Shown piece by piece: positions 18,404 through 27,301 of a DNA stretch of 37,326 bases. The DNA is taken from assembly GCA_028712355.1 (NCBI GenBank), contig JAQTQH010000008.1, positions 1-37,326 of the forward strand, given 5' to 3'. The notes under the pieces are model-generated. The model was not told where the DNA came from, searched no databases, and saw nothing but the letters and a program-made list of their open reading frames with translations. A program made the position numbers and the translations under genes. How positions within the stretch are numbered: the stretch's first letter is position 1; every line of letters starts with the position of its first letter. Source of the stretch: Dehalococcoidales bacterium. GTDB taxonomy: Bacteria; Chloroflexota; Dehalococcoidia; Dehalococcoidales; RBG-16-60-22.

Positions 18404-19561
18404 ATGGATTATGTCAAGACACTGCAAGACCTGATTACGATTGACACCTCCGCGCCGCCCGGACTGAATTATGAAAAAGCGCTCGATTATCTTGAACCCC
18501 TTTTCCGCCATGCCGGCTTTATCACCGAGCGCATCTCCATTCCCCGGGAACACTGCGACGGCAACGAAGCGAGAGTAAACCTGCTGGCGCATCGCCGCAG
18601 CCCGGGCAAGCCGCGTCTGGTCTTTTATTCACATATTGATGTAGTGCCAGCCGAAGGCTGGGCGGCTTTCACGCCCCGGGTGGCGGACGGCAAAATCTAC
18701 GGTCGCGGCGCTTCTGATATGAAAGGTTCGCTGGTCGCTCTCCTTCACGCCCTGGATGAAGTCAGAGATAAACCACTCAGGTATGACATCTCGGTGATGG
18801 TCACCACTGATGAAGAGGTCGGCCAGGCGAACCAGCTGCGCTATCTGGGCAAGTTCCTGCAGCCGCTGGACGGCTCATATTTTTTCGACCTGGATTCCAG
18901 CTTCGGGGCGGTCTTCATCGCCAGCCTGGGTGCCATCCACCTGGATATCAAGGTCAAAGGCAAGTCCGTGCACTCGGCGATGGCACACCTCGGGGAAAAT
19001 GCCGTCGAGGGTGCCAACCGGCTGGTGAATGCCCTGCTCAAGCTCAAGCCGAAGGTCGTCCGGCGCAAATCTAAGATTGATGCCGAGCCATCTTCGGGAC
19101 TCAAGAAGATGGAATCGCGGCTGAATATCAATGTGATGAAGGGCGGGCTCAAGGTCAACATCGTGCCCGATGAATGTCTGGTCTCCATAGACCGCCGCCT
19201 CATCCCGGAAGAAAACCTGGCGGATGCCGAAGAAGAACTGATGCAGACTATCTCGTCAGTCAAGGGTGTTGACTGGGAAGTGGCGCGTATCTTCCGCATT
19301 CCCACCGTTACCCCCGCCGATGACGCCATCATCGATGAGCTGGCGGGAATTATCCGGCAGGTTACCGGCAGCTCCGGCAAATACGGCGAGATGGGCTCCG
19401 GAGACTTCGCCCCGATTTCCACGTTGGAATGGGGCGCCCGCCACTTCGGCTCCGGCGTTATCCGTCCTAACAATAATATTCACGGTAAAGATGAGTTCGT
19501 TTTTGAAAAAGACATTGCTGACTTAGCTACTATCATTACCCGATTTATCTCACTATCCTAG
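18404..19561 (+). CDS. M20-family peptidase (ArgE/DapE/succinyl-diaminopimelate desuccinylase-like)
   Basis: ATG 18404 with agaaggag SD is preferred over the track start at 18347; VFYSHIDVVPAEGW, YGRGASDMKGSLVALLHAL, TTDEEVG. Confidence 0.9.
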   Translation: MDYVKTLQDLITIDTSAPPGLNYEKALDYLEPLFRHAGFITERISIPREHCDGNEARVNLLAHRRSPGKPRLVFYSHIDVVPAEGWAAFTPRVADGKIYGRGASDMKGSLVALLHALDEVRDKPLRYDISVMVTTDEEVGQANQLRYLGKFLQPLDGSYFFDLDSSFGAVFIASLGAIHLDIKVKGKSVHSAMAHLGENAVEGANRLVNALLKLKPKVVRRKSKIDAEPSSGLKKMESRLNINVMKGGLKVNIVPDECLVSIDRRLIPEENLADAEEELMQTISSVKGVDWEVARIFRIPTVTPADDAIIDELAGIIRQVTGSSGKYGEMGSGDFAPISTLEWGARHFGSGVIRPNNNIHGKDEFVFEKDIADLATIITRFISLS

Positions 19562-19596
19562 GTCTTCGTTCTGCCCGCGCCGCGAAGGAGGTCAAG

Positions 19597-20229
19597 ATGA
19601 AGATGAGACAACTGGAAATTAACACCGGCGAACTGCTCCGGAAACTACGCCTGCAATTCTTCGAAGGAATTCTCATTGTGGTGCCGGTGGTGGTCGCCAC
19701 GCTTATCGTTATCTGGATTTTCAGCACCATTGATAATATTCTTCAGCCGATAATTAAAAGGATAGCGGGGGAAGCCATCATCGGAGCCGGCTTCGGATTG
19801 ACGGCATTGCTTATTTACCTGGCGGGAGTCATCGCCAGCACCGATACCGGACAAAGAATTATCCGCAGCGGCGAATCATTCCTGACCCGTATCCCGGTCT
19901 ATAACCTGTTTTACGGCGGCATCAAACAAGTCGTCCTCAGCTTTTCCGAACCCCGTCAGACCGGCTTCCTGCAAGTCGTGCTGGTCGATTTCCCCCGCAA
20001 GGGCACCAGGGCAATCGGCTTCGTGACGCGGGAATATGAAGGCGATGGTGGTAAAAAAATGCTGAACGTCTTTGTACCCACCGCTCCGAATCCCACTTCC
20101 GGCTTCCTCGAGATGCTTCCCGAAGAAGAAATCACCCGTACCAGCATATCCGTTGATGATGCGATTAAAATGGTGGTATCCGCGGGAAAAATGACCTCTC
20201 CGGGCGCGATGAAACAAATCTTAAGTTGA
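19597..20229 (+). CDS. DUF502 family membrane protein
   Basis: 210 aa; FFEGILIVVPVVVATLIVIWIFSTID, IPVYNLFYGGIKQVVLSF, VFVPTAPNPTSGFLEMLPEEEI are hallmark DUF502 segments. Confidence 0.9.
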   Translation: MKMRQLEINTGELLRKLRLQFFEGILIVVPVVVATLIVIWIFSTIDNILQPIIKRIAGEAIIGAGFGLTALLIYLAGVIASTDTGQRIIRSGESFLTRIPVYNLFYGGIKQVVLSFSEPRQTGFLQVVLVDFPRKGTRAIGFVTREYEGDGGKKMLNVFVPTAPNPTSGFLEMLPEEEITRTSISVDDAIKMVVSAGKMTSPGAMKQILS

Positions 20230-20250
20230 ATATCCTGTGATTACCCGTAA

Positions 20251-20280
20251 TTGACAGCTCCGGCGGCTTAAGGCTATTAT
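20251..20280 (+). promoter_or_regulatory. Sigma70-like promoter upstream of the aldo/keto reductase
   Basis: TTGACA (20251-20256), 18-nt spacer, TATTAT (20275-20280), 41 nt before ATG. Confidence 0.6.
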
Positions 20281-20320
20281 GGCGCTAGTAGCCGGAAAAA
20301 GTGGTAAGTAAAAGGAGCTC

Positions 20321-21367
20321 ATGGATAAGATAAGACTGGGCAGAACGAACCTTATGGTATCACGGCTGGGCTTCGGCGGCATTCCCATCCAGCGTGACAC
20401 CGAGGAAGAAGCTATTGCCGTCGTGAAAAGATGCCTCGAGCATGGCGTTAATTTCCTCGATACCGCCAATGCCTACACTAACAGCGAAGAGCGCATCGGC
20501 AAGGCAATCAAGGGAGTACCGCGGGAGAAACTGGTGCTGGCGACCAAGACACAATCGCGCCACCGCGAAGGACTGGAGAAGCACCTCAAGCTCAGCCTCG
20601 AGCGGCTGCAGGTGGATTACATTGATATTTACCAGTTCCATAATGTCAGCGATAAGAAGGGGATGGAAACTATCCTCGCGCCCGGCGGCGCTTTGGAAGC
20701 CGCCCGCGACGCGCAGAAGGCGGGGCTCATCCGGCATATCGGCGTCACTTCGCACAACTGGGAAATCGCCCAGGACATTATTAAGACCGGGCATTTTGCC
20801 ACGCTGATGGTACCGTTTAACTTTATCACCCGCGAAGCCGTAAACGACCTCCTCCCTCTGACGCGCAAGCTTGACGTCGGCTTTATTGCCATGAAACCGC
20901 TTTCCGGCGGCATGCTGGACAATATCAGACTCGCCTTCAAGTTCTTCCTGCAGTTTCCTGATGTCGTCCCCATCCCCGGCATCCAGAAACCGCACGAGAT
21001 AGATGAGATTGTTCAAATCATGAACGGACCCCATAAGCTGACCAAAGCCGAGCAGGTGGAAATGGAGCACCTGCAAAAGACCATGGGCAACCGCTTTTGC
21101 CGACGCTGTGATTACTGCCAGCCCTGCAGTGCCGGCATCCAGATATCTACCGTCATGGTAAGCTCCGGATTTGAAAAACGCATGCCGCCCGCCAGCCTCT
21201 TGAGCGGCTGGATTAAAGACGCCATGGCTAAAGCCGCCGACTGCATCGAATGCGGCGACTGCGAAAGCCGGTGTCCCTACCACCTGCCCATCCGCGATAT
21301 GATTAAAGAGCAGATACAGTGGTATCAGGACTTCTGTAAAAAACACGCTCACCTTGCCAAGGGCTAG
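20321..21367 (+). CDS. Aldo/keto reductase with C-terminal Fe-S cluster region
   Basis: 348 aa; RLGRTNLMVSRLGFGGIPIQ, LDTANAY; C-terminal CRRCDYCQPCSAGI and CIECGDCESRCPYHLPI. Confidence 0.93.
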   Translation: MDKIRLGRTNLMVSRLGFGGIPIQRDTEEEAIAVVKRCLEHGVNFLDTANAYTNSEERIGKAIKGVPREKLVLATKTQSRHREGLEKHLKLSLERLQVDYIDIYQFHNVSDKKGMETILAPGGALEAARDAQKAGLIRHIGVTSHNWEIAQDIIKTGHFATLMVPFNFITREAVNDLLPLTRKLDVGFIAMKPLSGGMLDNIRLAFKFFLQFPDVVPIPGIQKPHEIDEIVQIMNGPHKLTKAEQVEMEHLQKTMGNRFCRRCDYCQPCSAGIQISTVMVSSGFEKRMPPASLLSGWIKDAMAKAADCIECGDCESRCPYHLPIRDMIKEQIQWYQDFCKKHAHLAKG

Positions 21368-21376
21368 AGGATTATC

Positions 21377-23128
21377 TTGCTGCTGGAACTAAGGGTCAAA
21401 GACTTCGGCATCATCGAAGAGATTGACTGGAGCCCGGGTCCCGGCCTGAACGTGATTACCGGCGAGACCGGCGCCGGCAAATCGCTGGTGGTGGATGCCG
21501 TCGCCGCCCTGCTTTCCGGCAAGCTGGACGAAGCAGCTATCCGCCACGGCGCCGACGCTGCCTGCCTGGAAGGAGTCTTTTCTCTTCCGCAAAGCCAGCC
21601 ATCACCTGTGAAAGACCTGCTCATCGAAAAAGGACTTGCCGCTGATGACGATAGTCTGCTGCTCAGCGCCGAGTTCCGACGGCAGGGGCGCAGTACCCTG
21701 CGCGCCAACCGCCAGGCCGTCCCGCGGGCATTAATGGGCCAAATCGGGCGCTTTTTCATCGACATCCACGGGCAGAGCGAACACCTTTCCCTGCTCAATA
21801 AGGACTATCACCTGGACTTCCTCGATACCTACGCCCATTCGCTGGAGATGCGGCATGAATTCACCGGAAAAGCCGAGGGGCTCGCCAGGGCGGAAAATGA
21901 ACTCAAATCGATCCTGGCCGCGGAGCAGGAACGTGCCCGCCGCGAGGAATTCCTGCGCTTCCAGATTGACGAAATCAAGCGGGCGAAGCTGCAGGAAGGA
22001 GAGGAAACCGAACTGGAGAAAGAACGTAACATCCTCGCCTCCTGCGAAAAGCTGAAGAGCGCCGCTTACGAAGCTTATCAGGCTATCTACGGAGAAGACA
22101 GCACAGCGTCACCATCAGCGCTGGAGCGGCTGAACGAGGCGGTGCACGCCCTCAGCCATTATGTCGAGCTGGACGGCTCGCTCAAACCATCGCTGGAATT
22201 CCTGGAAGCCACCGCCCGCGGGCTGGCGGACACCGCCCGCGATCTGAATGCTTACGCGAACAGGCTGGAGTTCGACCCCGCGCGGCTTGAGGAAATCGAG
22301 GCGCGGCGCGACCTTATTCACAGTCTCCAGCGGAAATACGGCAAGACCGTCGCTGCGATACTGGAATACCAGCGAAAGGCGGAGCAGGAATTGACGGGAC
22401 TGGTCCGCTCTTCGGAAAGGCGAGGCGAACTTGAAGCACTCTGCCGCAGCCTGCGCAAGGAAATGGGCACGCTGGCCGCCAGGCTGTCTCAGGCACGTGC
22501 CGCCGCCGCGCAAAAGCTGACCACCGAAGTAAAAAAGGAACTGAAAGAGCTGGGCATGGCACAGGTCGAGTTCGCAACCGCCATCACCCAGAATGCCGCC
22601 GCAGGCGGCATTCCTCTTCCTGATGGACGGTACTGCGCCTTCCACAAATACGGCGTGGACAATGTGGAATTCCTCGCCTCGACCAACCCCGGCGAGCCGC
22701 TCAAACCGCTGGCGAAAATCGCTTCCACCGGTGAAATTTCCCGCTTTATGCTCGCATTAAAGAGCGCCCTTTCCGAAGCGGACAATACGCCGGTTCTCAT
22801 TTTCGATGAGATTGATATCGGAGTGGGAGGACGGAGCGGCGAGATACTGGGCAAGAAGCTGTGGAAGCTGGCGCGCCACCGCCAGGTTATCTGTGTGACG
22901 CATTTGCCCCAGATTGCCGTCTTTGCCGACGCCCACTACACGGTGCGCAAAGAAACGGCGGGCAGCCGCACGATGAGCCGCATCAAAGCGCTGGAAGGTG
23001 AAGCACGACTTGCGGAAATCGCTACCATGCTCTCCGGCGCCCGCTTTACCGGGACCGCCCTTGATAACGCGCGTGAGATGCTTGCCAGGGCGCAGGAATG
23101 GCAGCGCGGGACGAAAAAGAAGAGGTAG
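21377..23128 (+). CDS. recN: DNA repair protein RecN
   Basis: 583 aa, TTG start; ITGETGAGKSLVVDAVAALLSGK, FFIDIHGQSEHLSLL, STGEISRFMLALKSAL, LIFDEIDIGVGGRSGEILGKKL, CVTHLPQIA. Confidence 0.96.
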   Translation: MLLELRVKDFGIIEEIDWSPGPGLNVITGETGAGKSLVVDAVAALLSGKLDEAAIRHGADAACLEGVFSLPQSQPSPVKDLLIEKGLAADDDSLLLSAEFRRQGRSTLRANRQAVPRALMGQIGRFFIDIHGQSEHLSLLNKDYHLDFLDTYAHSLEMRHEFTGKAEGLARAENELKSILAAEQERARREEFLRFQIDEIKRAKLQEGEETELEKERNILASCEKLKSAAYEAYQAIYGEDSTASPSALERLNEAVHALSHYVELDGSLKPSLEFLEATARGLADTARDLNAYANRLEFDPARLEEIEARRDLIHSLQRKYGKTVAAILEYQRKAEQELTGLVRSSERRGELEALCRSLRKEMGTLAARLSQARAAAAQKLTTEVKKELKELGMAQVEFATAITQNAAAGGIPLPDGRYCAFHKYGVDNVEFLASTNPGEPLKPLAKIASTGEISRFMLALKSALSEADNTPVLIFDEIDIGVGGRSGEILGKKLWKLARHRQVICVTHLPQIAVFADAHYTVRKETAGSRTMSRIKALEGEARLAEIATMLSGARFTGTALDNAREMLARAQEWQRGTKKKR

Positions 23129-23494
23129 TTATACTCCGCCTTCCTGCAGTTCTATCGAAACATTATCCGGCGCCTGAATAAAAGAAATCTTCAACGCGGG
23201 GTTAATCTGGGTCACTCCCTGCGTAAAATTCACTCCCTTTTCTTTAAGCTCGGCGACAGCGTTCTCCAGCTTGTCCGTCCTGATGCCGAAGTGCACCAGA
23301 CCCGACGGTGAATTCTCTCTGGCTTTAGAAATAAGCATGGTAATACCGTGAAGATTGAGCTTTATGATGAACCGCCCCGGAGCAAGCTCGGTGACGCCCA
23401 CACGCTTAGCGCCCAGTTTCTTTTCGTAATACTCGGCGGTCTGCGGGGGGTCGGGGCTGTAGATATGAATATGGTCGAATGAGTAGCTGGGCAT
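23129..23494 (-). CDS. VOC (glyoxalase/bleomycin resistance fold) family protein
   Basis: 121 aa; FDHIHIYSPDPPQTAEYYEKKLGAKRV...LVHFGIRTDKLENAVAELKEKGVNF. Confidence 0.85.
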   Translation of the reverse strand: MPSYSFDHIHIYSPDPPQTAEYYEKKLGAKRVGVTELAPGRFIIKLNLHGITMLISKARENSPSGLVHFGIRTDKLENAVAELKEKGVNFTQGVTQINPALKISFIQAPDNVSIELQEGGV

Positions 23495-23560
23495 CCGATT
23501 ACCTCCTCGATATTCGTCAGCTAATTATGCCATCAAAGGTCATCCGGCGCAACCCGACAC

Positions 23561-23589
23561 TTGGCTTTAACCCCGCTTTCCAGTATAAT
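23561..23589 (+). promoter_or_regulatory. Sigma70-like promoter upstream of the epimerase-like VOC gene
   Basis: TTGGCT (23561-23566), 17-nt spacer, TATAAT (23584-23589). Confidence 0.55.
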
Positions 23590-23619
23590 TCAGGCAGATA
23601 ATTAAGTCGGAGGTATTGA

Positions 23620-24012
23620 ATGAAAGTAAAGAGACTAAGCCACGTTGCCATCATGGTGAAGGACATGGACAAAGCCGGCAAGCTGTTCAAGGACCTGTTC
23701 GGGTTCGAGTTCGACCCGCCCCACATTACTAAAGAGACTGACACCCGCACGCTGATGGCGGCCAAGCAAAACGTGGAAATCGTCGCGCCGCTGACCGCAG
23801 ACGGCCCCGCTTCCAAATCGCTGGAGAAGCGCGGCGAAGGGCTGACGATGATGGCCTTCGACGTAGAGAATCTCGAAGAAGCCATCAAGGACATGCAGGC
23901 GCACAATATCCGGATGATCGGCCGCGCCGACCTGCCCATCGGCAAGACCGCCAGTTTCCATCCCAAGGACCTCTTCGGAGTCATGGTGGAGCTTATCGAG
24001 CGCCGCAAATAG
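23620..24012 (+). CDS. VOC family protein, methylmalonyl-CoA epimerase-like
   Basis: 130 aa; RLSHVAIMVKDMDKAGKLFKDLFGFEF, EGLTMMAFDVENLEEAIKDMQAHNIRMIG, FHPKDLFGVMVELIERR. Confidence 0.75.
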   Translation: MKVKRLSHVAIMVKDMDKAGKLFKDLFGFEFDPPHITKETDTRTLMAAKQNVEIVAPLTADGPASKSLEKRGEGLTMMAFDVENLEEAIKDMQAHNIRMIGRADLPIGKTASFHPKDLFGVMVELIERRK

Positions 24013-24024
24013 CAGAAAACAAAG

Positions 24025-24055
24025 AGGGGGGACATAAGTCCCCCCCTGCACTTTT
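24025..24055. terminator. Rho-independent (bidirectional) terminator
   Basis: aggggggac-ataa-gtccccccct followed by gcacttttt; T-rich also on the minus strand. Confidence 0.85.
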
Positions 24056-24068
24056 TAAATTCGCCAGA

Positions 24069-24500
24069 CTACAACGCGTAAATCTCTTTACCGAAGGTAT
24101 CCACCCAATTCTTCTTGAGCACCTCAACTGCCTCGTCGGTGCGGTCGGCGCCCACAATGACTATCGGCTGACCGCTCTCGCCCCGGCCCAGAAACGGGTA
24201 CAGGTAGAGAACATTGATATTACGGGCTTTAAGCGGCTTGAGCACCGCCTGTAGTCCGCCGGGATGGTCCGGGACTTCCACCGCGATGACATCCGTTTCT
24301 TTCACAGCATAGCCGTGACTCTTCAAGACGTTTATTGTCTTATCCGGATTATCCGTAACGAACCGTACCGTGCTGATATCCGAAGTATCGGCGACTGAGA
24401 TAGCCCGTATGTTAATGCCTTCTACGCCCAGCAGCTCGCTGATGGCGAGAAATTTTCCCGGAGTGTTGTCCAAGCTCACGGATATCTGTTTTACGTTCAT
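24069..24500 (-). CDS. Tandem ACT-domain protein
   Basis: 143 aa; KQISVSLDNTPGKFLAISELLGVEGINIRAIS and VIAVEVPDHPGGLQAVLKPLKARNINVLYLYPF. Confidence 0.88.
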   Translation of the reverse strand: MNVKQISVSLDNTPGKFLAISELLGVEGINIRAISVADTSDISTVRFVTDNPDKTINVLKSHGYAVKETDVIAVEVPDHPGGLQAVLKPLKARNINVLYLYPFLGRGESGQPIVIVGADRTDEAVEVLKKNWVDTFGKEIYAL

Positions 24501-24556
24501 AATGTTTGCTCCGTAACAATAGTTGCCCCGCCCTCGAAGGAAGAAAAGACCAGCGG

Positions 24557-25087
24557 CTAAAAAAGGTTATATCCGGCCATCAGGGCTTCTTCGTTAATGG
24601 CGACCAGTTTCGTTTTGCCCTTCAACGCCGTCTTCAAGCCGTCCACAATACTGGCGATAGAGACAAGTCGGCTCTTCCTGGTGAAAGCGCCCAGCATCAC
24701 CATGTTGGCGGAGCGGGCGCTGCCCACTTTCTCGGCGATGGCATTCGCCGGGACGTTGACTATCTCAATATCCCGCCGCAGGATTTCAATATCAATCAGC
24801 GATGAGTTCACAAATAAAACGCCGCCGGCATCGACCTGGTTCTGGAAACGCACCAGCGAGGGCGCGTTCATCACCACGACAAACTCCGGCGACGAAGCCA
24901 CCGGAGAGGCAATCTCCTCATCGGATATCGCCACCGTACAGTTGGCGGTGCCGCCCCGCACCTCCGCCCCGTAAGCCGGCAGGTAGGTCACATGCTTGCC
25001 TTCCATCATGGCGGCCTGCGCCAGGTTCAGCCCCATGGAAAGCACGCCCTGCCCGCCGAAACCGGCGAAAATCGTCTTAACCAGCAT
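24557..25087 (-). CDS. 2-oxoacid:ferredoxin oxidoreductase, gamma subunit
   Basis: 176 aa; IFAGFGGQGVLSMGLNLAQAAMMEGKHVTYLPAYGAEVRGGTANCTVAISD. Confidence 0.93.
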   Translation of the reverse strand: MLVKTIFAGFGGQGVLSMGLNLAQAAMMEGKHVTYLPAYGAEVRGGTANCTVAISDEEIASPVASSPEFVVVMNAPSLVRFQNQVDAGGVLFVNSSLIDIEILRRDIEIVNVPANAIAEKVGSARSANMVMLGAFTRKSRLVSIASIVDGLKTALKGKTKLVAINEEALMAGYNLF

Positions 25088-25832
25088 TCTTGTTACCTGT
25101 CTCGTCTTTAATCAGCCCCAGCGGGAACTCCTTGCTCATCACATCGTCAATCCACTGCCATGACTCGCGCGGGGTCATCTTCCAGTTGGTGGGACACGGC
25201 GAAAGAACTTCTACCAGCGCGAAGCCAAGCCCGTCAATCTGTGTTTGAAAGGCTTTTTTAATCGCTTTTTTAGTCTTGCGGATATTCGCCGGCGAATTGA
25301 CCGCCGTGCGCTCCACATAGACTGCCCCTCTGGTCAAGGCGATTATCTCGCTCATGCGGATAGGATAACCTTCGACTTTCAAATCGCGGCCGTAAGGAGT
25401 GGTGGTCGTTTTCTGCTCGAGGAGAGTGGTCGGCGCCATCTGCCCGCCGGTCATGCCGTAGACAGCGTTGTTAATAAAGATAGCGGTGATACGCTCGCCG
25501 CGATTGGCGGCGTGGACTGTTTCCGCCGTGCCGATGGCCGCCAGGTCGCCGTCGCCCTGGTAGGTGAAGACGATACAGTCCGGGTTCGCCCGCTTCATGC
25601 CGGTGGCGACTGCCGCTCCGCGCCCATGCGCCGATTCCAGCATATCAACATCGAAATAATGGTAGGCAAAGACCGAGCATCCCGGCGGCGGCACCCCGAC
25701 CACCTTCTCCTGAATGCCTAACTCGTCAATCACTTCGGCGATAAGCCGGTGCACGATGGAATGCCCGCAACCCGGGCAGTAGTGAAAGACCGCCGGTTTC
25801 AATGACTTTGGACGGGTATAAACTTTCTTCAT
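25077..25832 (-). CDS. 2-oxoacid:ferredoxin oxidoreductase, beta subunit (TPP-binding)
   Basis: 251 aa; FHYCPGCGHSIVHRLIAEVIDELG, GRGAAVATGMKRANPDCIVFTYQGDGDLAAIG, NNAVYGMTGGQMAPTT. Confidence 0.94.
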   Translation of the reverse strand: MKKVYTRPKSLKPAVFHYCPGCGHSIVHRLIAEVIDELGIQEKVVGVPPPGCSVFAYHYFDVDMLESAHGRGAAVATGMKRANPDCIVFTYQGDGDLAAIGTAETVHAANRGERITAIFINNAVYGMTGGQMAPTTLLEQKTTTTPYGRDLKVEGYPIRMSEIIALTRGAVYVERTAVNSPANIRKTKKAIKKAFQTQIDGLGFALVEVLSPCPTNWKMTPRESWQWIDDVMSKEFPLGLIKDETGNKNAG

Positions 25833-25834
25833 AA

Positions 25835-26887
25835 TTAAGTCAGACCTTCCTGGACGTAGATGCGAGAAATCACGCGGGCAACCTCGCTGGGGGTGGGAAT
25901 CACGCCGCCGGGGCGCCCGTAGAAAGAGACTTTTCCCTTGCCTTCCAGCGCCAGCTTAACATCGTCAACCATCTGCCCCATGTTCATTTCAAAGACAAGG
26001 AATTGCTTGGTTTTTTTGGCCGCTTCCTTCACTGCCTCCGTCGGAAATGGCCAGAGGGTAATGGGCCGCAGCATGCCTACCTTGAGACCTTCGGCGCGCA
26101 CGGTCTTGATCGCGCCCCGGGCGATACGTGCCGCAATGCCGAAGGCTACGATAATCAGCCTGGCATCATCGGTCAGAAACGCTTCGCTGGTGGTCTCCTC
26201 CTTCTGAATTAGCTGATAGCGACGGAAAAGGCTCCAGTTAAGCTCTTCCAGTTCGGCGGGTTTGGAGGTAAAGGTTTTAAAAATGCGGCTGGGACGTCCT
26301 TTGGCGCCCCGCAGCGAGCGGCTGCGTACTGAAAAGACTTCCGGGGCTTCATGGTGGAACGCCACAGGCTCCATCATTTGCCCCAGCATACCGTCGCCCA
26401 GTATCATCACAGGAACCAGGTATTTATCAGCCAGGTCGAAGGCGCGGTGGGTGAATTCCGCCAGTTCCGGCACCGAGGACGGCGCCAGAACGATAGTACG
26501 ATAATCACCGTGACCGCCGCCGCGCGTCGCCTGGAAATAGTCCGACTGCGCTGCCGAGATACTGCCCAACCCCGGTCCACCCCGCGACATGTTGACGATG
26601 ACGCAGGGCAGCTCGTTAGCCGCCAGATAGGAAATCCCCTCCTGCTTGAGGCTGATGCCCGGGCTGGAGGACGAAGTCATCACCCGCACGCCGGCGGCAC
26701 TGGCGCCGTAGACCATGTTAATTGCCGCCAGTTCGCTTTCTGCCTGGACGAAAGAGCACCCCTTGCGGCGGCTCAGGTTGAGCGCCATGTACTCGGATAG
26801 CTCATTTTGGGGAGTAATAGGGTAACCGAAATAGCACTGACACCCGGCACGGATAGCCGCTTCGGCGATGGCGCTGTTGCCGTTCAT
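25835..26887 (-). CDS. 2-oxoacid:ferredoxin oxidoreductase, alpha subunit (VorB/KorA-like)
   Basis: Start MNGNSAIAEAAIRAGCQCYFGYPITPQNELSEYM at 26887 (track start 26971 extends into the delta gene); SRGGPGLGSISAAQSDYFQATRGGGHGDYR. Confidence 0.92.
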   Translation of the reverse strand: MNGNSAIAEAAIRAGCQCYFGYPITPQNELSEYMALNLSRRKGCSFVQAESELAAINMVYGASAAGVRVMTSSSSPGISLKQEGISYLAANELPCVIVNMSRGGPGLGSISAAQSDYFQATRGGGHGDYRTIVLAPSSVPELAEFTHRAFDLADKYLVPVMILGDGMLGQMMEPVAFHHEAPEVFSVRSRSLRGAKGRPSRIFKTFTSKPAELEELNWSLFRRYQLIQKEETTSEAFLTDDARLIIVAFGIAARIARGAIKTVRAEGLKVGMLRPITLWPFPTEAVKEAAKKTKQFLVFEMNMGQMVDDVKLALEGKGKVSFYGRPGGVIPTPSEVARVISRIYVQEGLT

Positions 26888-26894
26888 GAGTACT

Positions 26895-27131
26895 TCAGGC
26901 ACGGTAGACCTCGATGGCGACTTCCGGGCAGACCAGCGCGCAGGTGGTGCAACCGGTGCAACCGCCCTCATCTTTGAATTCCGCCGGCAGGTAGCCGGTG
27001 GCGTTCAGTTTCGCCGAAATAGAAATCAGCCCGTTGGGGCATACTGAAACGCAGAGTTCGCAGCCCTTGCAGCGCTCACGATCGATTTCAATACGTCCTT
27101 TAGCTTTAACTTCCGTTTTTGAAGAATCCAT
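26895..27131 (-). CDS. 4Fe-4S ferredoxin-type delta subunit of the 2-oxoacid oxidoreductase
   Basis: 78 aa; CKGCELCVSVCP and CTGCTTCALVCP, two 4Fe-4S motifs. Confidence 0.93.
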   Translation of the reverse strand: MDSSKTEVKAKGRIEIDRERCKGCELCVSVCPNGLISISAKLNATGYLPAEFKDEGGCTGCTTCALVCPEVAIEVYRA

Positions 27132-27163
27132 TAAGCCACCTCAACCGCACAACAAAAAACGAC

Positions 27164-27200
27164 CACCTGCAGGTGAATCTATTTGGATTATATATCCAAA
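27164..27200. promoter_or_regulatory. Two palindromes in the divergent intergenic region (candidate operators)
   Basis: cacctgcaggtg (27164-27175) and tttggat-tatat-atccaaa (27182-27200). Confidence 0.5.
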
Positions 27201-27229
27201 CTGGCGAAAGCTGCAAGAAAGGTGTAAAA

Positions 27230-27259
27230 TTGCATATCCAGTTTTGTTTCCGTTAAGAT
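27230..27259 (+). promoter_or_regulatory. Sigma70-like promoter upstream of glucan phosphorylase
   Basis: TTGCAT (27230-27235), 18-nt spacer, TAAGAT (27254-27259). Confidence 0.45.
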
Positions 27260-27301
27260 AGTAAAATAAAGACATATGCCACAAAGCAGCAACAAAACAT
27301 A

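Noticed and set aside
20360-21352. 330-aa antisense ORF over the aldo/keto reductase
   Set aside because: Long because of codon bias; the + strand frame carries AKR and Fe-S motifs plus promoter and SD.
25835-26971. Track start at 26971 for the oxidoreductase alpha subunit
   Set aside because: The extra 28 residues overlap the delta subunit and are unlike the family; start at 26887 fits MNGNSAIAEAAIRAG.
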